A stretch of 64,000 nucleotides of DNA from Lepidonotus clava. Lineage: Eukaryota; Annelida; Polychaeta; Phyllodocida; Polynoidae. The notes below the pieces were generated by a model. The model did no database searches. It was not told the DNA's origin and saw nothing but the letters and a program-made list of their open reading frames with translations. This document shows, one piece after another, positions 11,762 through 24,815 of the stretch. The translations under genes were made by a program, and so were the position numbers. Where the stretch lies: contig OW387139.1 of assembly GCA_936440205.1 (NCBI GenBank), forward strand, positions 26,934,378 through 26,998,377, read 5' to 3'. Numbering within the stretch: the stretch's first letter is position 1; each line of letters starts with the position of its first letter.

Positions 11762-14700
11762 AGAAGTCTAATGTGATCCTGAACGGCCAGCAGATCATTC
11801 TACGTTCTCAACAAGTCTTCGTATAGGCCTACCTAAAAACATTCAGTACAAGTATTCCCTTTTTATGTGTACCTCATAAGAAAGAATAAATGTATGAGTC
11901 TGGTTTAGGTTTTCATCTAAATGGAATTAAACAGGTTAAATCAATCCCCAGTTCAACACAAATAAGACCATCAGCTGGGGCAAAAGAAGTTTATAGTGTT
12001 AAGAAGGGTGTGTTTCCATACCCCTATACCTATTAGGCGCCCCCCCCCCCTGCCCTTTCTCCCTGTCCCGTACGACGTAGCCCGGGGCAATCGGTGCCAA
12101 CCCTGCCCCACCTGCTCGCACAGGGATGAGCCAAACGAAACATGAGAGCAGCTCCCATGAGCATTCTTTGGCGACTCACCACTCAAGTGTCTGGCCCTTG
12201 AGCTCACCCTTACACACCCATCACCTGAACCTCGTAAAAGAAGTGATTAGCGTACAGAGTAAACGTAGAAAGAGAGCTATTTGCGGAGGGCGGGAATTCG
12301 CTGCTGGAGCAGACCACTTTTTTAACGGACAGACCCAGGTACAGACCTACGGTTGTAATCATCCACAGATTGAGAACTCTTTCCTCGTTCCTCTTAGAGC
12401 CGCCTGCCAAAGAACACATCCTCTCTGTTGATTGAGGTACAATATGCAAGTCTTACTGGGTAAATAAATACGGATAATAGAGGCATTCTACGGGTGCAGA
12501 TCCCTGTCTGAGCAGTGAGACGAGGCCGCCCAGGCGGGCGTATGAGCACGTTGTCAGAGGCACACACAAATACTGCATCGTCTGGTGGAAACCACATGAA
12601 CTATTTTCTAATCATCAAAGAAGGCAGTGGCTCTAGGATAACATGCCCCCGGAAGAGCAACAGAAGCAAGACTTGATTTTGGAATTTTGCCTTGTTAAAT
12701 AAAGCTCAGAGGTTTACCTGTATGTTTTATAATATTTGGATAGGTTGGTTCGCAACAAGAACTGTTCGAATACCTCTCCAGAGTAAATTTAGCTGGTGGC
12801 CGATTAGGGAAAGAGTTGTAGGCCTATAGAACATCAAAATGTGTACTTTGTCAAGCATGTGTGCATCTCCTATACAGATATGGCTTTCTGCGAATAATTA
12901 GAAATACTTACTAAAACATTGCACTTAGTATTTCGAAGTTTACAATAAACTACCAAGGCATTTAAGCTGCCTAACGTCAACAACGGTCTTGGATAGACAC
13001 GCACTAATAAATGTCAATTTACTACTGATTTCCGAAATCAAATTTCACAAGGAATAGGAACAATCTTAGTTACCGTATACTCATTCTGCTTTCAAGTTAA
13101 AATGGGATGAATAAACAGGTGGATAAATTTATGCTAAGTCCAAATTGCAGGCTTTAAAAAGCTGTTGTCAATACTAAAAGGTTCAATACGATGGAGTGAT
13201 GTAAATAAGATACCAATAAGAGCCATATACATTATATACACCAGTATCTAGGGTGGAAGTGGGGTAAATGTAAGTTATGGACAAGGAACCTATTTCTATA
13301 GATCTACATCGCTGCCAATGATGGCAATTTGATCAGCGACTAATTGACCTATTATGGTCTTTGATAATTGAACGTGATGTCTTAGTTGCAATCATACATC
13401 TTCTCGTCTTCTTCCATTCACTCATCCTATAAGGTAGTTTGGCCTGCAACTCACTTATGAGAAAATTGAGGTTTATTAATTCCCTTTGCCAAGTAGTCAC
13501 AATGCAATATCCACAGTTAAGTGTACTAAAGTACAGGTAGTGTTGAGTCGTAGGACATGTTTGTAGCTAGTCTACGTAATACATACGCCATTCCTTCATA
13601 GTTAATAATGCACATAGACAATCCTCTGAAGGGGCTTAATAGTATACCCAGGGCTAGTGCAGGCATGGCTACCACCGTGACGCGACTGACATGTATAAGT
13701 AAGGACTTGTAAACCTTGGGTTGATGCTGGTGCGATTACTGGTTTATAATTATGTTATTGTACAAAAGTTCTTACTTAAAACATGCAAGCAGTGGCTGCA
13801 CTGCCTTACACATACATTTTATTGAGTTTGGTCTTCGGGCATAGCTCAAGAGGTCAATAACAATAATGACACACCAATGAGAGCAGGACTAGTGCTTGGT
13901 TACTTCAAAGGAACCACGCCTCTAATGAAATCCGTCACATCTTGAGTAACCCATGTACACTAGTGCATGATCTTTGTTTTTTCAATATATAAACTGATAA
14001 ATATAAAGTATTATTAAAGAACTCTTTTATTATTGCTGAGGATAACATCTGGTCTTTGACTTATAGCATTTACTTTGCAATTCCTTAATGCCGAAACTAT
14101 CAACCAAATTATCCCTTTCACTGCCAGATTAGATGGGATTTCAGTCCATTAGATGGTAGTTCTAGTAAGGGTACTGTGCTATTTTAAAGAAAAAGAGATT
14201 GATTTTATCTTTCAATGTTATTTTGAAGGTGGACATTATTTTCCTGTGAGGAGGAATTACTTATTTAAAGATACGGTCACCATGGTAACCAAAAAGCCCA
14301 ATTATTCACTATTTTCTCTATTTTCTTCACATTTCTTTGGATATTCTCTAAAACTGACCTACTATTTATGATAATGCGTCCTTTTACACGGAGAAGAAAA
14401 GTAAAATTTAATATTAAAGTTGGAAGGTACAATTCATCAAAATGAATTTTTGGACAGGAATTGTAGCCATAGATCCTTTACCACTTTTTGGTCAATCCTA
14501 TGCATTAAATGTGTCAATTACCTCAGAAATCCCTAAGATGAACCAGTTTAAGTAAATGCAATAGGTAAACTGAAATTAGATACAACAAATCACAGAATAA
14601 TCAATATTCAAAGTAAAAATACACTTTAGTAGGTCCAGGCATTCATTTGAAACCTGTGGCTTTCCTGAGGGAAATCCCTGGGGATTCCCTGTTACTATTT

Positions 14701-15534
14701 TTAGAACCAGAGGGGTTTCCCAGTGAGGCCACTATTATATAGGCCTACATAATTATGTTCTTGCAATACATAAAATACCAAACTGTAAAAGAATTATGAC
14801 ATTATACTTTAGGTTTTTGCATATAATGGTTGTACTATCCCAAGAAACAGCATTCGTTTTTTTTTCAACGTTAACACTTGTTTCTTGGATGAATCCTGGT
14901 TTATTGCACAAACCCAAAATTTATACCCGTGGAAACTATTATGTATTTATAACATGAGTTTTTGGATTTACATGAAGGCAGTCCGAACTAAGGCAAAACT
15001 GTTTATCTTGAGGTCATATTTGCTCAACTTAAACATTAATTTTATGGTTTATAATCATATTAGAACGAACTACGATTTCCAGGGAACTAAAGAATAGTTG
15101 TCAACATGCAATGAATGGAACGATACAGGATTCTTATATGTAGGCCCTATCTGATGTGAACAGACGTGGAAAAAACGAATTGGCCCAGGCTACAAAAACC
15201 GCAATATTGTATTTTTCTTTTTATGAATACTCTGAGAATCTGTAGCCTGGTCCTGATTTATACATTGGGAAAGTTTGCTCGTCTCCCTTATATCTACGAA
15301 ATATAGGCGAATATAGAAAAGTATAACATTTTGAAGGTTAGGCTACACTGAATCTACCAGTGCCAATCCCAAACTATGCATGTCCAGCCAAGGATGTTAA
15401 GTCATAGAACGTCCTAATTACGTCACAAAAAGTTAGAGTTAACATCACGTCGCTCCTTGGCTGGGTGTGTTTAACTCTTTCTGATATTACCTATACTTGT
15501 TAGAGAGCAGCGTCGTAGTAAAGCGTCATCATGA
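11762..15534. other. No gene recognised
   Basis: This long stretch has only short ORFs without recognisable content. A GC-richer patch at 12040-12600 contains one GAGCAGCTC (12146-12154). A near-palindromic RFX X-box-like word (GTCACCATGGTAAC) is at 14276-14289. Nothing else is supported. Confidence 0.4.
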
Positions 15535-16410
15535 ATGTCAAGGGACAGCCTCATAAAGCGAGACAGGCTGGTCATTGACCATAGCCATCTTTGGGACGCG
15601 TGGGCGTGGACTGCCATTTTGCTGTGCTGCCCAAGCAAAGGGGAACCTTCTACCAATGCAAAACGATGGCAAACTGCTTTACATTTGAGATTGGACAACC
15701 TTTCATCAACGTTCCTAATGGGGGCAAAAATCTCGAGCTGTGTTTTGTGAGTTGTCGAGCAAAGTGCGTGTCTTCCGTCGGGACACCCTCCCCCTCCCCC
15801 AACTCCTCCCACACCCTCCCAGCAGACACCATCTGCCCCGAACCAACGTCCATGCAGTGTGAGTCGTAAAGAGCAGCTCACTCTGTGGAGAACCACCTGG
15901 CCGGCCCCGAGCTGGTGCGAGAATATCTCACCTGTCGGCGCACATTATCCCAGAAACACCAGCTCCATAACCACAATTGCGAGCAGCTCCGGTACTGTTG
16001 TGTGGGGGCATATATCCACGTTTCAGACGGTGTTGGTCCCGTTGTTGAGCTGCTCACCTCGTGAACAGCCGGTCCACTATGGCCCTCTGCAGGACCTGCC
16101 AGACAGCGGAATAATCCGGAAAGAGCAGCTCGAAGCCTATGGAGGAGGACGTTTATTACCTCGAAAGTGCTCCCGGCAGAGGAATTCGCTTATTTGGCGT
16201 GGGGGCGGAGATTGTCTTGACCTTTGGCGGGTGTAGATTGTTCACCGATGGCGGCACCAACCAATCAGGTGAGTCCATTTCTTTTATCCGCAGTGCAGGG
16301 CGCGGGAGGAGGGGGAGCTCTTTACTATCCTGGCACCTGTGGAATTTATTGATGAAACCAGTCGAATTAGTAGCATTAATGACACCAATCTATCATTTTT
16401 GAAACTCGAT
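15535..16410. promoter_or_regulatory. GC-rich island with GAGCAGCTC cluster, probable cis-regulatory module
   Basis: The dyad 9-mer GAGC-A-GCTC occurs four times within 261 bp, in both orientations (15871-15879, 15981-15989, 16047-16055 and 16123-16131). An exact EGR-type site GCGTGGGCG (15598-15606) and two YY1-like words (GCCATCTT and GCCATTTT near 15585-15620) lie just upstream. No frame through the sites is conserved between islands, so this looks regulatory rather than coding. Which factor binds the 9-mer is unknown. Confidence 0.4.
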
Positions 16411-19400
16411 CTTTTTTTTTGCGTTTCTCCGCGGGATCAACTGATCAAGTCTTTACCCGTAGACGTTCAGAAAATAGTTGATTTATTCAGCAAAACACTC
16501 AACACAAAGATCACGTAAAGAAACAGTGATCTATTCCCTGTCTATCTACGTTGCTAAGTATGCAAGATACTGAAAACTTACTGAGTCCACAACCACCTTC
16601 TGGCTACAGGTGGCCTGGAGAAGCGGGCCTGACGGGTCTGACAGTTAGTCGGCCTGGGGGTAGGTAGCGGGCCGGCAGGGAGGTGGTTCACAGGTACGGG
16701 GGGCCTGGTAGTAGGTCCGCCGCACGTGGGAATACTCCAGGGCCGTGTGGGCCTTACCTGCACCTCCACCAGGGGATACCAACCTGGCCTCTCACCCTGT
16801 GAACCTAACACTGCTTGATAAGTCATAAGGTTAGGTCGCCACCCGCCAATTTATCTTTAACCTAGACCGTACAGGTTCAGAGGTCTGACCGACGTGTGCC
16901 TGAAGTTAGTTACTTTGTGAGAAGCTCATAAGATTCAACAGGCTCGTTTAAAAGAGCATTGAATAAAGAGCTCATAATTATCATTTGGGGTTAGGAGAAG
17001 TCCGGGCATGTATTACCTCATCTTAAAATGTTTTAATCTAGTTAAGATTATATATATATATATTATATATAGCCGTTAAGAGCTCCTCTTGCAGCTGCAC
17101 CAAAGGACTCTACTGCTCCTCAAAATACCCACCTACTTTCTGATACAAAGGCCCAACACCCTACCTTGACCTCTTTTTGCCAGATTCTCTGATTGGGTGA
17201 GCTAAGTGTGCGGTTGGCCAGGTAGCCACGGCGGGTCCAAGAGTCCTTGTTGTCTATATAATTTAGAAGCCATGTTTCACATTTATTGATCCAAGCACTA
17301 TAGTACTTACATAGCGGACACCACGGGCGTACCCACACGAGCCTATAGTCAGAGTCCACGTGTGCTGCTCCCTAATTGCTCGGAGGGGCGCTTAACCCCG
17401 GGTAGTATTAGCTGATATAAGAGGCCTATTAATAAGCAACCGCCTTGCTCTGATTGAGGTCTCTGATAGGGACCAGGTCTCTAATGGTTCCTGGCCATAG
17501 TGCTAGGTCTGGGCCCAGACACAATAGGAAGATTATATGATTCAAAGCAATCGAATATCTACATAGGCGTAGGGTCTGATAGTGGAGGGGAAGAGCACAT
17601 TTGTTCATGTCACAATCATGTCCACAGAGAGTAGGAATTTGAATTAACATTAACAATATCATTTAGAAACCATCTATACATTCTCCATGGTCCACATAAC
17701 ACCAAAAATAACTACTGTTAAATTGCACATTTGTAAAAATGGTTATAACTTCTACCTTATTTCTGCTAGTATACAAATGCTTCCGAACAATTTACAGTGA
17801 ATTAAGCGTCCCTTGCAATATGCTCCATGTCGGGACGGGGAGGTGGGACAGCAGGGAATGCACTGCCCTGCAACTCGCCATCAATTTGGTTTCCAATGGT
17901 CTAACAAATGGCTGAGGCTGCATGCATGGCGTGATATTTTCGGTCTGACTATTACGATTTCGGTATGAATACAAAATAGCTGTGAGCCAACAGAGGCAAG
18001 ACGTTGCACGCGACCCGTTGTTGCTGCGCCCTAGATGTCACAGGGAAACGTTGCTCCAGATTCAGCAAAATGGACTTGAGTATTAATGACCTTGGCCGGG
18101 CACAAAATCACGCGATAATTCGGCGGGTGTCTCCAGATCTTATGATACCCGCCCGCTGAGACAAAAAGACAGCCATCAATTCCCGATAAAACAGCCGGGT
18201 CCCTGCAAGCTGGGCTAACCTTGACTTGTGTAGAGAAAAAGGGGTTAGTTCATAAATCACAAACCCCGGGTTAACCCTAGTGAACCGATGAGGGGCCTCT
18301 GGCCGGGCCTCTGGTGTATCCTGGTCAATTTCCAGTACATAAATACAGGTAATTTATGTCGAGTACGCAGTTTTGGCAAAATTAAAATGATTATTTTAGA
18401 ATTAGCATTTTCGAAGATTGAATAAAGCCTATATTCCACATGGCGATTTTGCCTGCAATTTTGAAAATCGGCAGTGGGTTTTAAGGTTGAATGTAGCCTT
18501 TTCATATATCCCTAGAAAGGAACGCTTCTCTTTCGAAAGGTATATGGGATGTGTGGTTTCATGCCATATTCACCGAAAAAAATTACAAATTGTCAGCATC
18601 AAAATCGCCTAGTGAAATGCAGGCTTTAGAGCTTATTAGGCCTATATAGATGGACGTTTTATATTCTTTCATATTTCCTATTATTCTTATTCGTGCAGGA
18701 ACACCCAGTTACCAGAATATGAATATATCCTAGGTTTGCAATCATTTGTTGGCATGTTCTGTCGATTTGGGAGCCCGGAGACGTAAGAAATGTCCTTACT
18801 GGAAGGCCCTCCCTACTTGGTAGTGTGACCATTCATCATTAGCGTGGAATTCTTCCCTCCTTTTATATCACTTAGTCATGACATATTAAAAAAACTCATT
18901 ATGTTCCTTCCTAAAATTGTGAAGAAACCTTTCCAAATGAATGATATTTGTCTACGTATTGGCGATGCGGTGCGTCGTTCGTATAAATATTTTACCAGAG
19001 GGAAGCACCAATATGTAAAAACAAAATGTGCCATGCAGTGGTGAGAAACGAGCTGCAAATGTGGGCTACCCGCACTAGGGTATTTGTCGATGTATCTGTG
19101 TAAGCCTAGTGCCATCATTGCCGCACTAACAGGTCATACCGAATGTTATATTTGTACATGGCAACATCCCGCATCCCCAGGTATTATAGTAAGTATGGCA
19201 AACACGTTGGTAACGCTGATGCATACCGCTGGTTTGATGTACAGGATAGACGATTGTACAAATGTTACTAGGGGGATGAATTGTCCCAGTGTTATTATGG
19301 AACAGAACACACTACTAGATATATAATTGATAATGAAATATAGATAAAGTTGTTCGGAAAGATGATGATCTAGATAGAAATCGTGCACATATTTAGTTTT

Positions 19401-19550
19401 TTTTATCTATACTAATGGTATCTAGGGGGCGGACATTGGATCAAACCAGCTGCCAGCTTATTTGCTTTGGTCGAGCCAGTTTATGTAGATTTTAAACAGA
19501 CACAGTTGAAACAAATACAAATCTCTGCTTCTTTTCTTTTATAGTGAAAT
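16411..19550. other. No gene recognised
   Basis: A GC-rich patch at 16585-16815 has several CAGGTG/CACCTG-type words and a TA run lies at 17050-17070, but no exon, RNA gene or repeat family could be supported. Confidence 0.4.
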
Positions 19551-20037
19551 TGTACTGACGCGGATGGTCAGTCCGTACTTAAGTTTAGCCATTCTAGTGT
19601 TTACACTGAGAGTCAGAGCTAAAGCAATTTCTCTTTGTCAAAGGTGAAGAGTAAAAAGGAGGAGTCAGGTGACGTATGTTGTTACATATATTATTAAGCG
19701 CACTCTCATGTGGAACTCACTAGAGCGCTGTTAACCATTGTGGAGTAAACATCCTTAAAAAGGTTGGTCCTAGATGCTTTGTTCTGGAGTTGGAATTGAA
19801 GCTAATAGACTGAGTAGTTGGCTGGAGCGTTGGCTGAGTGTGGTTGAGTGGACCCTACATTTGTGGATTGTTCATTGTCATCGAGAGATCTTGTTATGAG
19901 TACGCACATACACTGGAGATTAACAAAGAACATCCTTTCACGTGAGTGTTATGTATTTACATAATAGGGAATTAGATTATGTATTGGACACGCAGTCTGA
20001 CAGAGGAAGACTGCAGATGGGAGCTAGCTAATATCCA
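19551..20037 (+). mobile_element. Solo-LTR-like repeat, copy 1
   Basis: This 487-bp block begins TGTACTGACGCGGATGG and ends TATCCA, so it has TG...CA termini. It matches, with clear divergence, an inverted 487-bp copy at 32346-32832. Shared blocks include AAGAACATCCTTTCACG and the TATGTATTGGAC region, and copy 2 has AATAAA at the equivalent of the LTR polyadenylation site. No internal retroelement genes adjoin it and no clean 5-bp target duplication was seen, so it is read as an old solo LTR. The family was not identified. Confidence 0.6.
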
Positions 20038-22378
20038 GGGACGAGCTAACGACTTCCAAATAATGCTTTAACTTTTTTGGATATTAAAGCTACCTTAGTT
20101 CAAAATTTCTAAATAAAGTTGATCATTAAAGAAGAGGTTTAAACAGAAAGAGGTAATTTGCAGTGACTCTTCAATAAATTTCGACCACTTTCGGTCCTTG
20201 CTTTTCTTTTGTTGTCATTAGCCCCCCTTTTAAGACGTCATTGGCGTTCTAAAATATTTGGCCTGGGGTCGACTTCTGTTTGAAGGCCTGCCCAAACAAA
20301 CCGAGGTAACAAGCGTTTAAGTGCTTCTCAGGTTGTGTAGCTACCTTAGAAGTAATCCATCTAACCCTCACATTATTTGAGAATGACGTTTCTTGAGTAA
20401 GCTATTGAACAAACATTTCACCTTAATTCTACGCAAGCACATCAACAATTTCCCATCTGATACCAATCATAAACACGCAATAACATGGGGAAATTGGATG
20501 TAATTACACAGATCTGTTTTACAATGCAAGTATGAAGCAGGGTAGTCTTTTTTTCTAACACTTTAGACAGTCGTGCAATATTATATTACTTTTGTAATAT
20601 ATTTTTACCCGAAAGAAATCTAATAGTTCGCTTATTAAGAATCAAACGTGTAATTCGTCGCTGCTCTTAAAGTAAAATGCTCCTCTCTAATAGATGAGCC
20701 AAAAATATACAGGCATAAACGTGGAACGTGGAGTTCACATTCGGAAAAACCCCCCACTAATCTTGGAAAATAAAAAGTCACAATACCTTAAATAAGCGAT
20801 ATAAGCTAATCAGTAAGTTTTCTACGAAGAACTCAATTAATCTCATTGGTTCGAAACTTCTTGTCACGCGAAAATACCTGTTTGTGTGTGTGTTTGTGTA
20901 TATTCCGTGACCAGTAATGTTTCATGGTCATGATACATGGGGGAACATATTGATATTGACGGTTGCCTCTTGGAAATCTTATTTCCTGATGCACGCCTTT
21001 TTGTAGTAGATCTGAACTTTTATTGGGACCCTTTGGTGTACAGCTTTTAACCTTAGATATGTCACCGCAGCTGCCTATTTTCCACCGTTTTCTGAATGTA
21101 AAGTCTGAGCTCGGCCACCAACACCTGCATGGCACATCCAAATTCCGTTCACAGCGGGAAGGTGCGCTGTGTAACTGGTAACTAATCATAACGAGAGAGG
21201 CCCGGGGGATCTTAGAGCCCCATACCTTACACCGGTAATCTGATAAGGGTGATAAGACAACCTCCTCTTTGACGCCTAGCAAGGTCAGCTGCTGTGCAAT
21301 TTGGGTGAATTGAAGCCGACATGGGGGGCAGATTCTGACAGGGTGCTCACCTCACGACAGGGGTGATGACACCTAATCAGGTTTCACAGGAGGTAACCCT
21401 CTGTTACCTGGGGGCCATGTGATAGGGTTAAGCAATGGAGGGCTGTAGTTAAATTGGGATACATATTGCTGCTTACAGTCCTATTATTACAGGTAATCAG
21501 AAAAAATGTCAGTCTCTTGGATTTCCAGCCTTACGGAAATGCATATTCATAGCTCTAGAGCCTTTATTTAGCTTAGGAATCATAAAAATAAGAAAAATAA
21601 GGTAAAGTCATACTGAAAATGAAATTTTCAATAGTTTTTCATTACTGATGAAAAATATTGGATTTGTTTTTGCATTTTGTTGCCATGGTAACCAGAAAGT
21701 CGGTAGACCTCCGAACCTGCTGATACTACTGCTATGCAAATGAGGGTTTCCATGGTAACCATGGAATAAACTAAGTTTCAAAAATTAAAAATGATGAATC
21801 AAGAGATTGCTTGGCTATTTTCCCCCAAAACAGATTCAGAATATCTCAAATAGAAAGCAAATGGCAATATATTTCATGAAATTGTATTTGGGATTTCAAT
21901 TTTTGTCCCAGATTATCTATGTTATATGTTTATAAATACAAAATGTTGGTCCATTTTACCATGTTTAGCACATCTGACCTTCGTCTCTTCAAATTTACAT
22001 AACTTTTTTTCTAATTAGAATATTTACATGGCCAAAGAAGAATATTCCTTTTCTACTGTGTTCCCCTGTCGTAATCATGGTCTCTCCCAGCTCTCTCATA
22101 TGAAGGTCTGTCTTTCTAGGTTTTTTAAAGACTCCTTCATGCCACTACCAGTTACTCTTTTTAACCCTCCGTCATACAGGGAAACAACCCTCGGGTGCTC
22201 TAACAGGTGACGTGCAAAGCCTATCCCACACGCGCAGATAGATACAATTCCTCAACGTTTTTTTCCTCACTTATTACAATAGGAGGACAGATATAATACC
22301 TCCCAATAGGCAGGCGGAGGTATGGAATATGACAATGATATATACTGTTTATATGATTAAATATTAGAACATATATTA
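20038..22378. other. No gene recognised; RFX-like X-boxes
   Basis: No coding exon is supported. Two X-box-like dyads lie 67 bp apart: GTTGCCATGGTAAC (21679-21692) and GTTTCCATGGTAAC (21746-21759). The first is one base from the RFX consensus. A POU octamer (ATGCAAAT, about 21734) lies between them. Confidence 0.4.
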
Positions 22379-23605
22379 TGGATGATTCTCACGAATGGGG
22401 GCCACAGGGGGCAAAAATCTAGTAAAAACTTAAAATGAAAATATCTCGATGAAACTTTGTGGACTGAAGGACTGCTTATGTTGAAATGCGTTCCCAAAGT
22501 TGGGAACACTAATCTTCATAATTCTTTGAGTTATTAAGGTTTTTAGTTTTGTATATGTACTATGATGCAGTATATGTACTATGATGCATTTATAAAACAA
22601 AACTTCCATAATTTTACCTAATCTTTTCAGAGATATAACCATAAAATTACTCCTGCAAGCATTGCATGTGTATGATTTAATCATTTTAGGTTTGCTTTTT
22701 AGGGCAGCCCAAACATACTAGTTTCAGAGATAACTTCAATTTTGTATATGTACTATGATGCAATTGCATATGGTTACACCTGTATATGTACTATGATGCA
22801 TTTATTATTTCCATAATTCAACATATTTAAACAATTTCTTTAAAATTATGGATATCAAAAATGTTTCATTAAGTAGCATATAAACATGAGTTTAGTGCAC
22901 ATACTTTCGCTATTGACCATTTGTATTTTTTAAAGAATTATAACACAATTAATTGTCTGTATATGTACTATGATGCGTATATGTACTATGATTTTAATGG
23001 GATGTTTAATCTGTATATGTACTATGATGCATTGGCTACCCCAACCCTACCTGGATTTACATTTTCTGTTGTCCAATGATTAGTTCTTCATAAATATATT
23101 AAATTTCTTCCATGAACAAAGCCAATACATTATTGCATTTTGTTATGGATTCTATGGATCATTTGTTTTATTTTCTTGATATGATTAGGCTGCTGTATTT
23201 TTGTATATGTACTATGATGCATTTTCTACACAATGGATAATTTGGTAAAAAAACATGGAAATTGTTAAAAATTTACACCAATTTTATTCAATTGATAAGA
23301 ATCAATTTGTTGCTTATAATACCTGAAAAAAGAATATTTGCAAGGCCCAAATTTAAAAAAGTTACATGACTTGATTTAAATGAAAAACGTGATTTTTGTT
23401 GAAAAATGTGTCAGAAATGGTACATTTTAAGCTATATAAATTCTAAAATATTCATATAATTCACTTAAAAGTAGGGTTCCCATTGAAGGTTTGATAAAGA
23501 CACATCCATTGAGGCTCTGATAGAATGGCTATTACTTGTTGATGTAATTTTATGAATGAAATTATGAAAATCAGGTCTGTGGCCCCGTTTCGTGAGAATC
23601 AACCA
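22379..23605. mobile_element. Non-autonomous TA-flanked DNA transposon with internal 18-mer repeats
   Basis: Terminal inverted repeats TGG(A/T)TGATTCTCACGAA open both ends and continue into GGGGCCACAG on each arm. The dinucleotide TA flanks both ends (22377-22378 and 23606-23607), as for Tc1/mariner-like insertion. The AT-rich interior has no long ORF but carries eight copies of GTATATGTACTATGATGC (22551, 22570, 22744, 22782, 22959, 22977 with a variant 3' end, 23013 and 23203), all in the same orientation and irregularly spaced. Confidence 0.75.
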
Positions 23606-24658
23606 TATCAATTATGCGGCTACTTTCTGTTTTGATGACAATCATTCCCTAACGCAATCATTGTTAGGTTAGGTTTTTAGTTTATAGAACTAATGCAGCA
23701 ATACAAACACAATCCTCGCATCATTGATCAGAATTGACAAGGTGCACAGTCGTTGACCATGTATTTTAGGCAAGTGAGGATTAGTAAACCACCAAGGAGT
23801 CTGTGTCCACAGCTGGTGGCCCACCCATGGTAGAAAGAGGTCTATTAGTATTATATATCTGCGTGTACCCTGACAGGATAGGGTCACACACCGTTCTCAT
23901 TTGTAGCTGATAGGATACCACCTTGATTCTTGACTACAGGTAGGGGAAGGGCTATGCTTGACGTTTTCGTCCTTAAAGTTACGGTCTTCTTCTGTTTAAG
24001 GCTTGATTAAGATTGACAAGAGTGGTCGAGCATTACTGGAGACAGTCAATTACCACGGTATTGATTTACACCACTATAGTACAAACGCGTTGAATCATGT
24101 GCCTGCTGCCATCAACAAGTCGTTAAGGTATAGAGTGAGCACTTTGCTTTTTAGCAGCTGTTTAATGCGGCAAATGTCAAACTTCACTTGTATTGGCGCG
24201 TGTGTAGCCGTGAGGTGTTGAAGATTGGCAATTACAGGGAAACGCAATCCTTTTTGGTGGTTGGCTATCAAATTACTGCTGTGCAAACTGAAAGCCTTCT
24301 GGAGGATAACATTCTGACGCGAGAGATTAAACACGTTGATAAAAATATGTTATATACCCCGGCAGTTGTGGCTTAAATCATGTCAGTATAAGGTTTTCTT
24401 ATACAGACGTCATCAATCTGGTATCATTGGTGTGTTAGGAGAGCTGTTTGTTATTATATTACATGTAGTACACAAATGAACAAATATGTTCAACAGCGTA
24501 TTTCTATCATTCAAGAATACACAAGGCTTCATCTCACCAATAACGTTTTCAAGGACACAATAAACCGTACACATTATCATCAGCAGATCGGGCACAAAGC
24601 AATCATCGCTCACACACAACTGCAGGCCATTTGTCAACTGTGCGATATATATATACAT
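23606..24658. other. No gene recognised
   Basis: Short ORFs on both strands lack recognisable content or conserved splice structure. Confidence 0.4.
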
Positions 24659-24815
24659 ATAACCAACCAAGAAGGGAGTATGAGGGTGGTTATCACCCCG
24701 AGCCGGGACCCCAATATCAGCCCGAGGTCAGGGCCCGAAGGGCCGGCTGAGGGCTGATATCGGGGTCCCGGCTCGGGGTGATAACTGCCCGAGTACTCCC
24801 TTCGAGGTTGGTTAT
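24659..24815. mobile_element. Short palindromic MITE (hairpin element)
   Basis: The whole 157 bp folds back on itself. ATAACCAACC opens it and GGTTGGTTAT closes it. The arms share GTTATCACCCCGAGCCGGG and continue into GACCCC(A/G)ATATCAGCCC, with a short GC-rich centre near 24737. An ORF-like reading ITPSRDP comes from the palindrome itself and is not a gene. Confidence 0.75.

Noticed and set aside
11473-11771. Pro/Gly-rich frames over the foldback right arm
   Set aside because: Direct reading of the minisatellite arm on both strands.
22551-23220. The 18-mer array as a CRISPR-like array
   Set aside because: Eukaryotic context, irregular 1-170 bp spacing, and location inside inverted-end element borders.
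24476-24757. 93-codon plus-strand frame
   Set aside because: Its C-terminal third is the palindromic MITE; the rest has no recognisable content.
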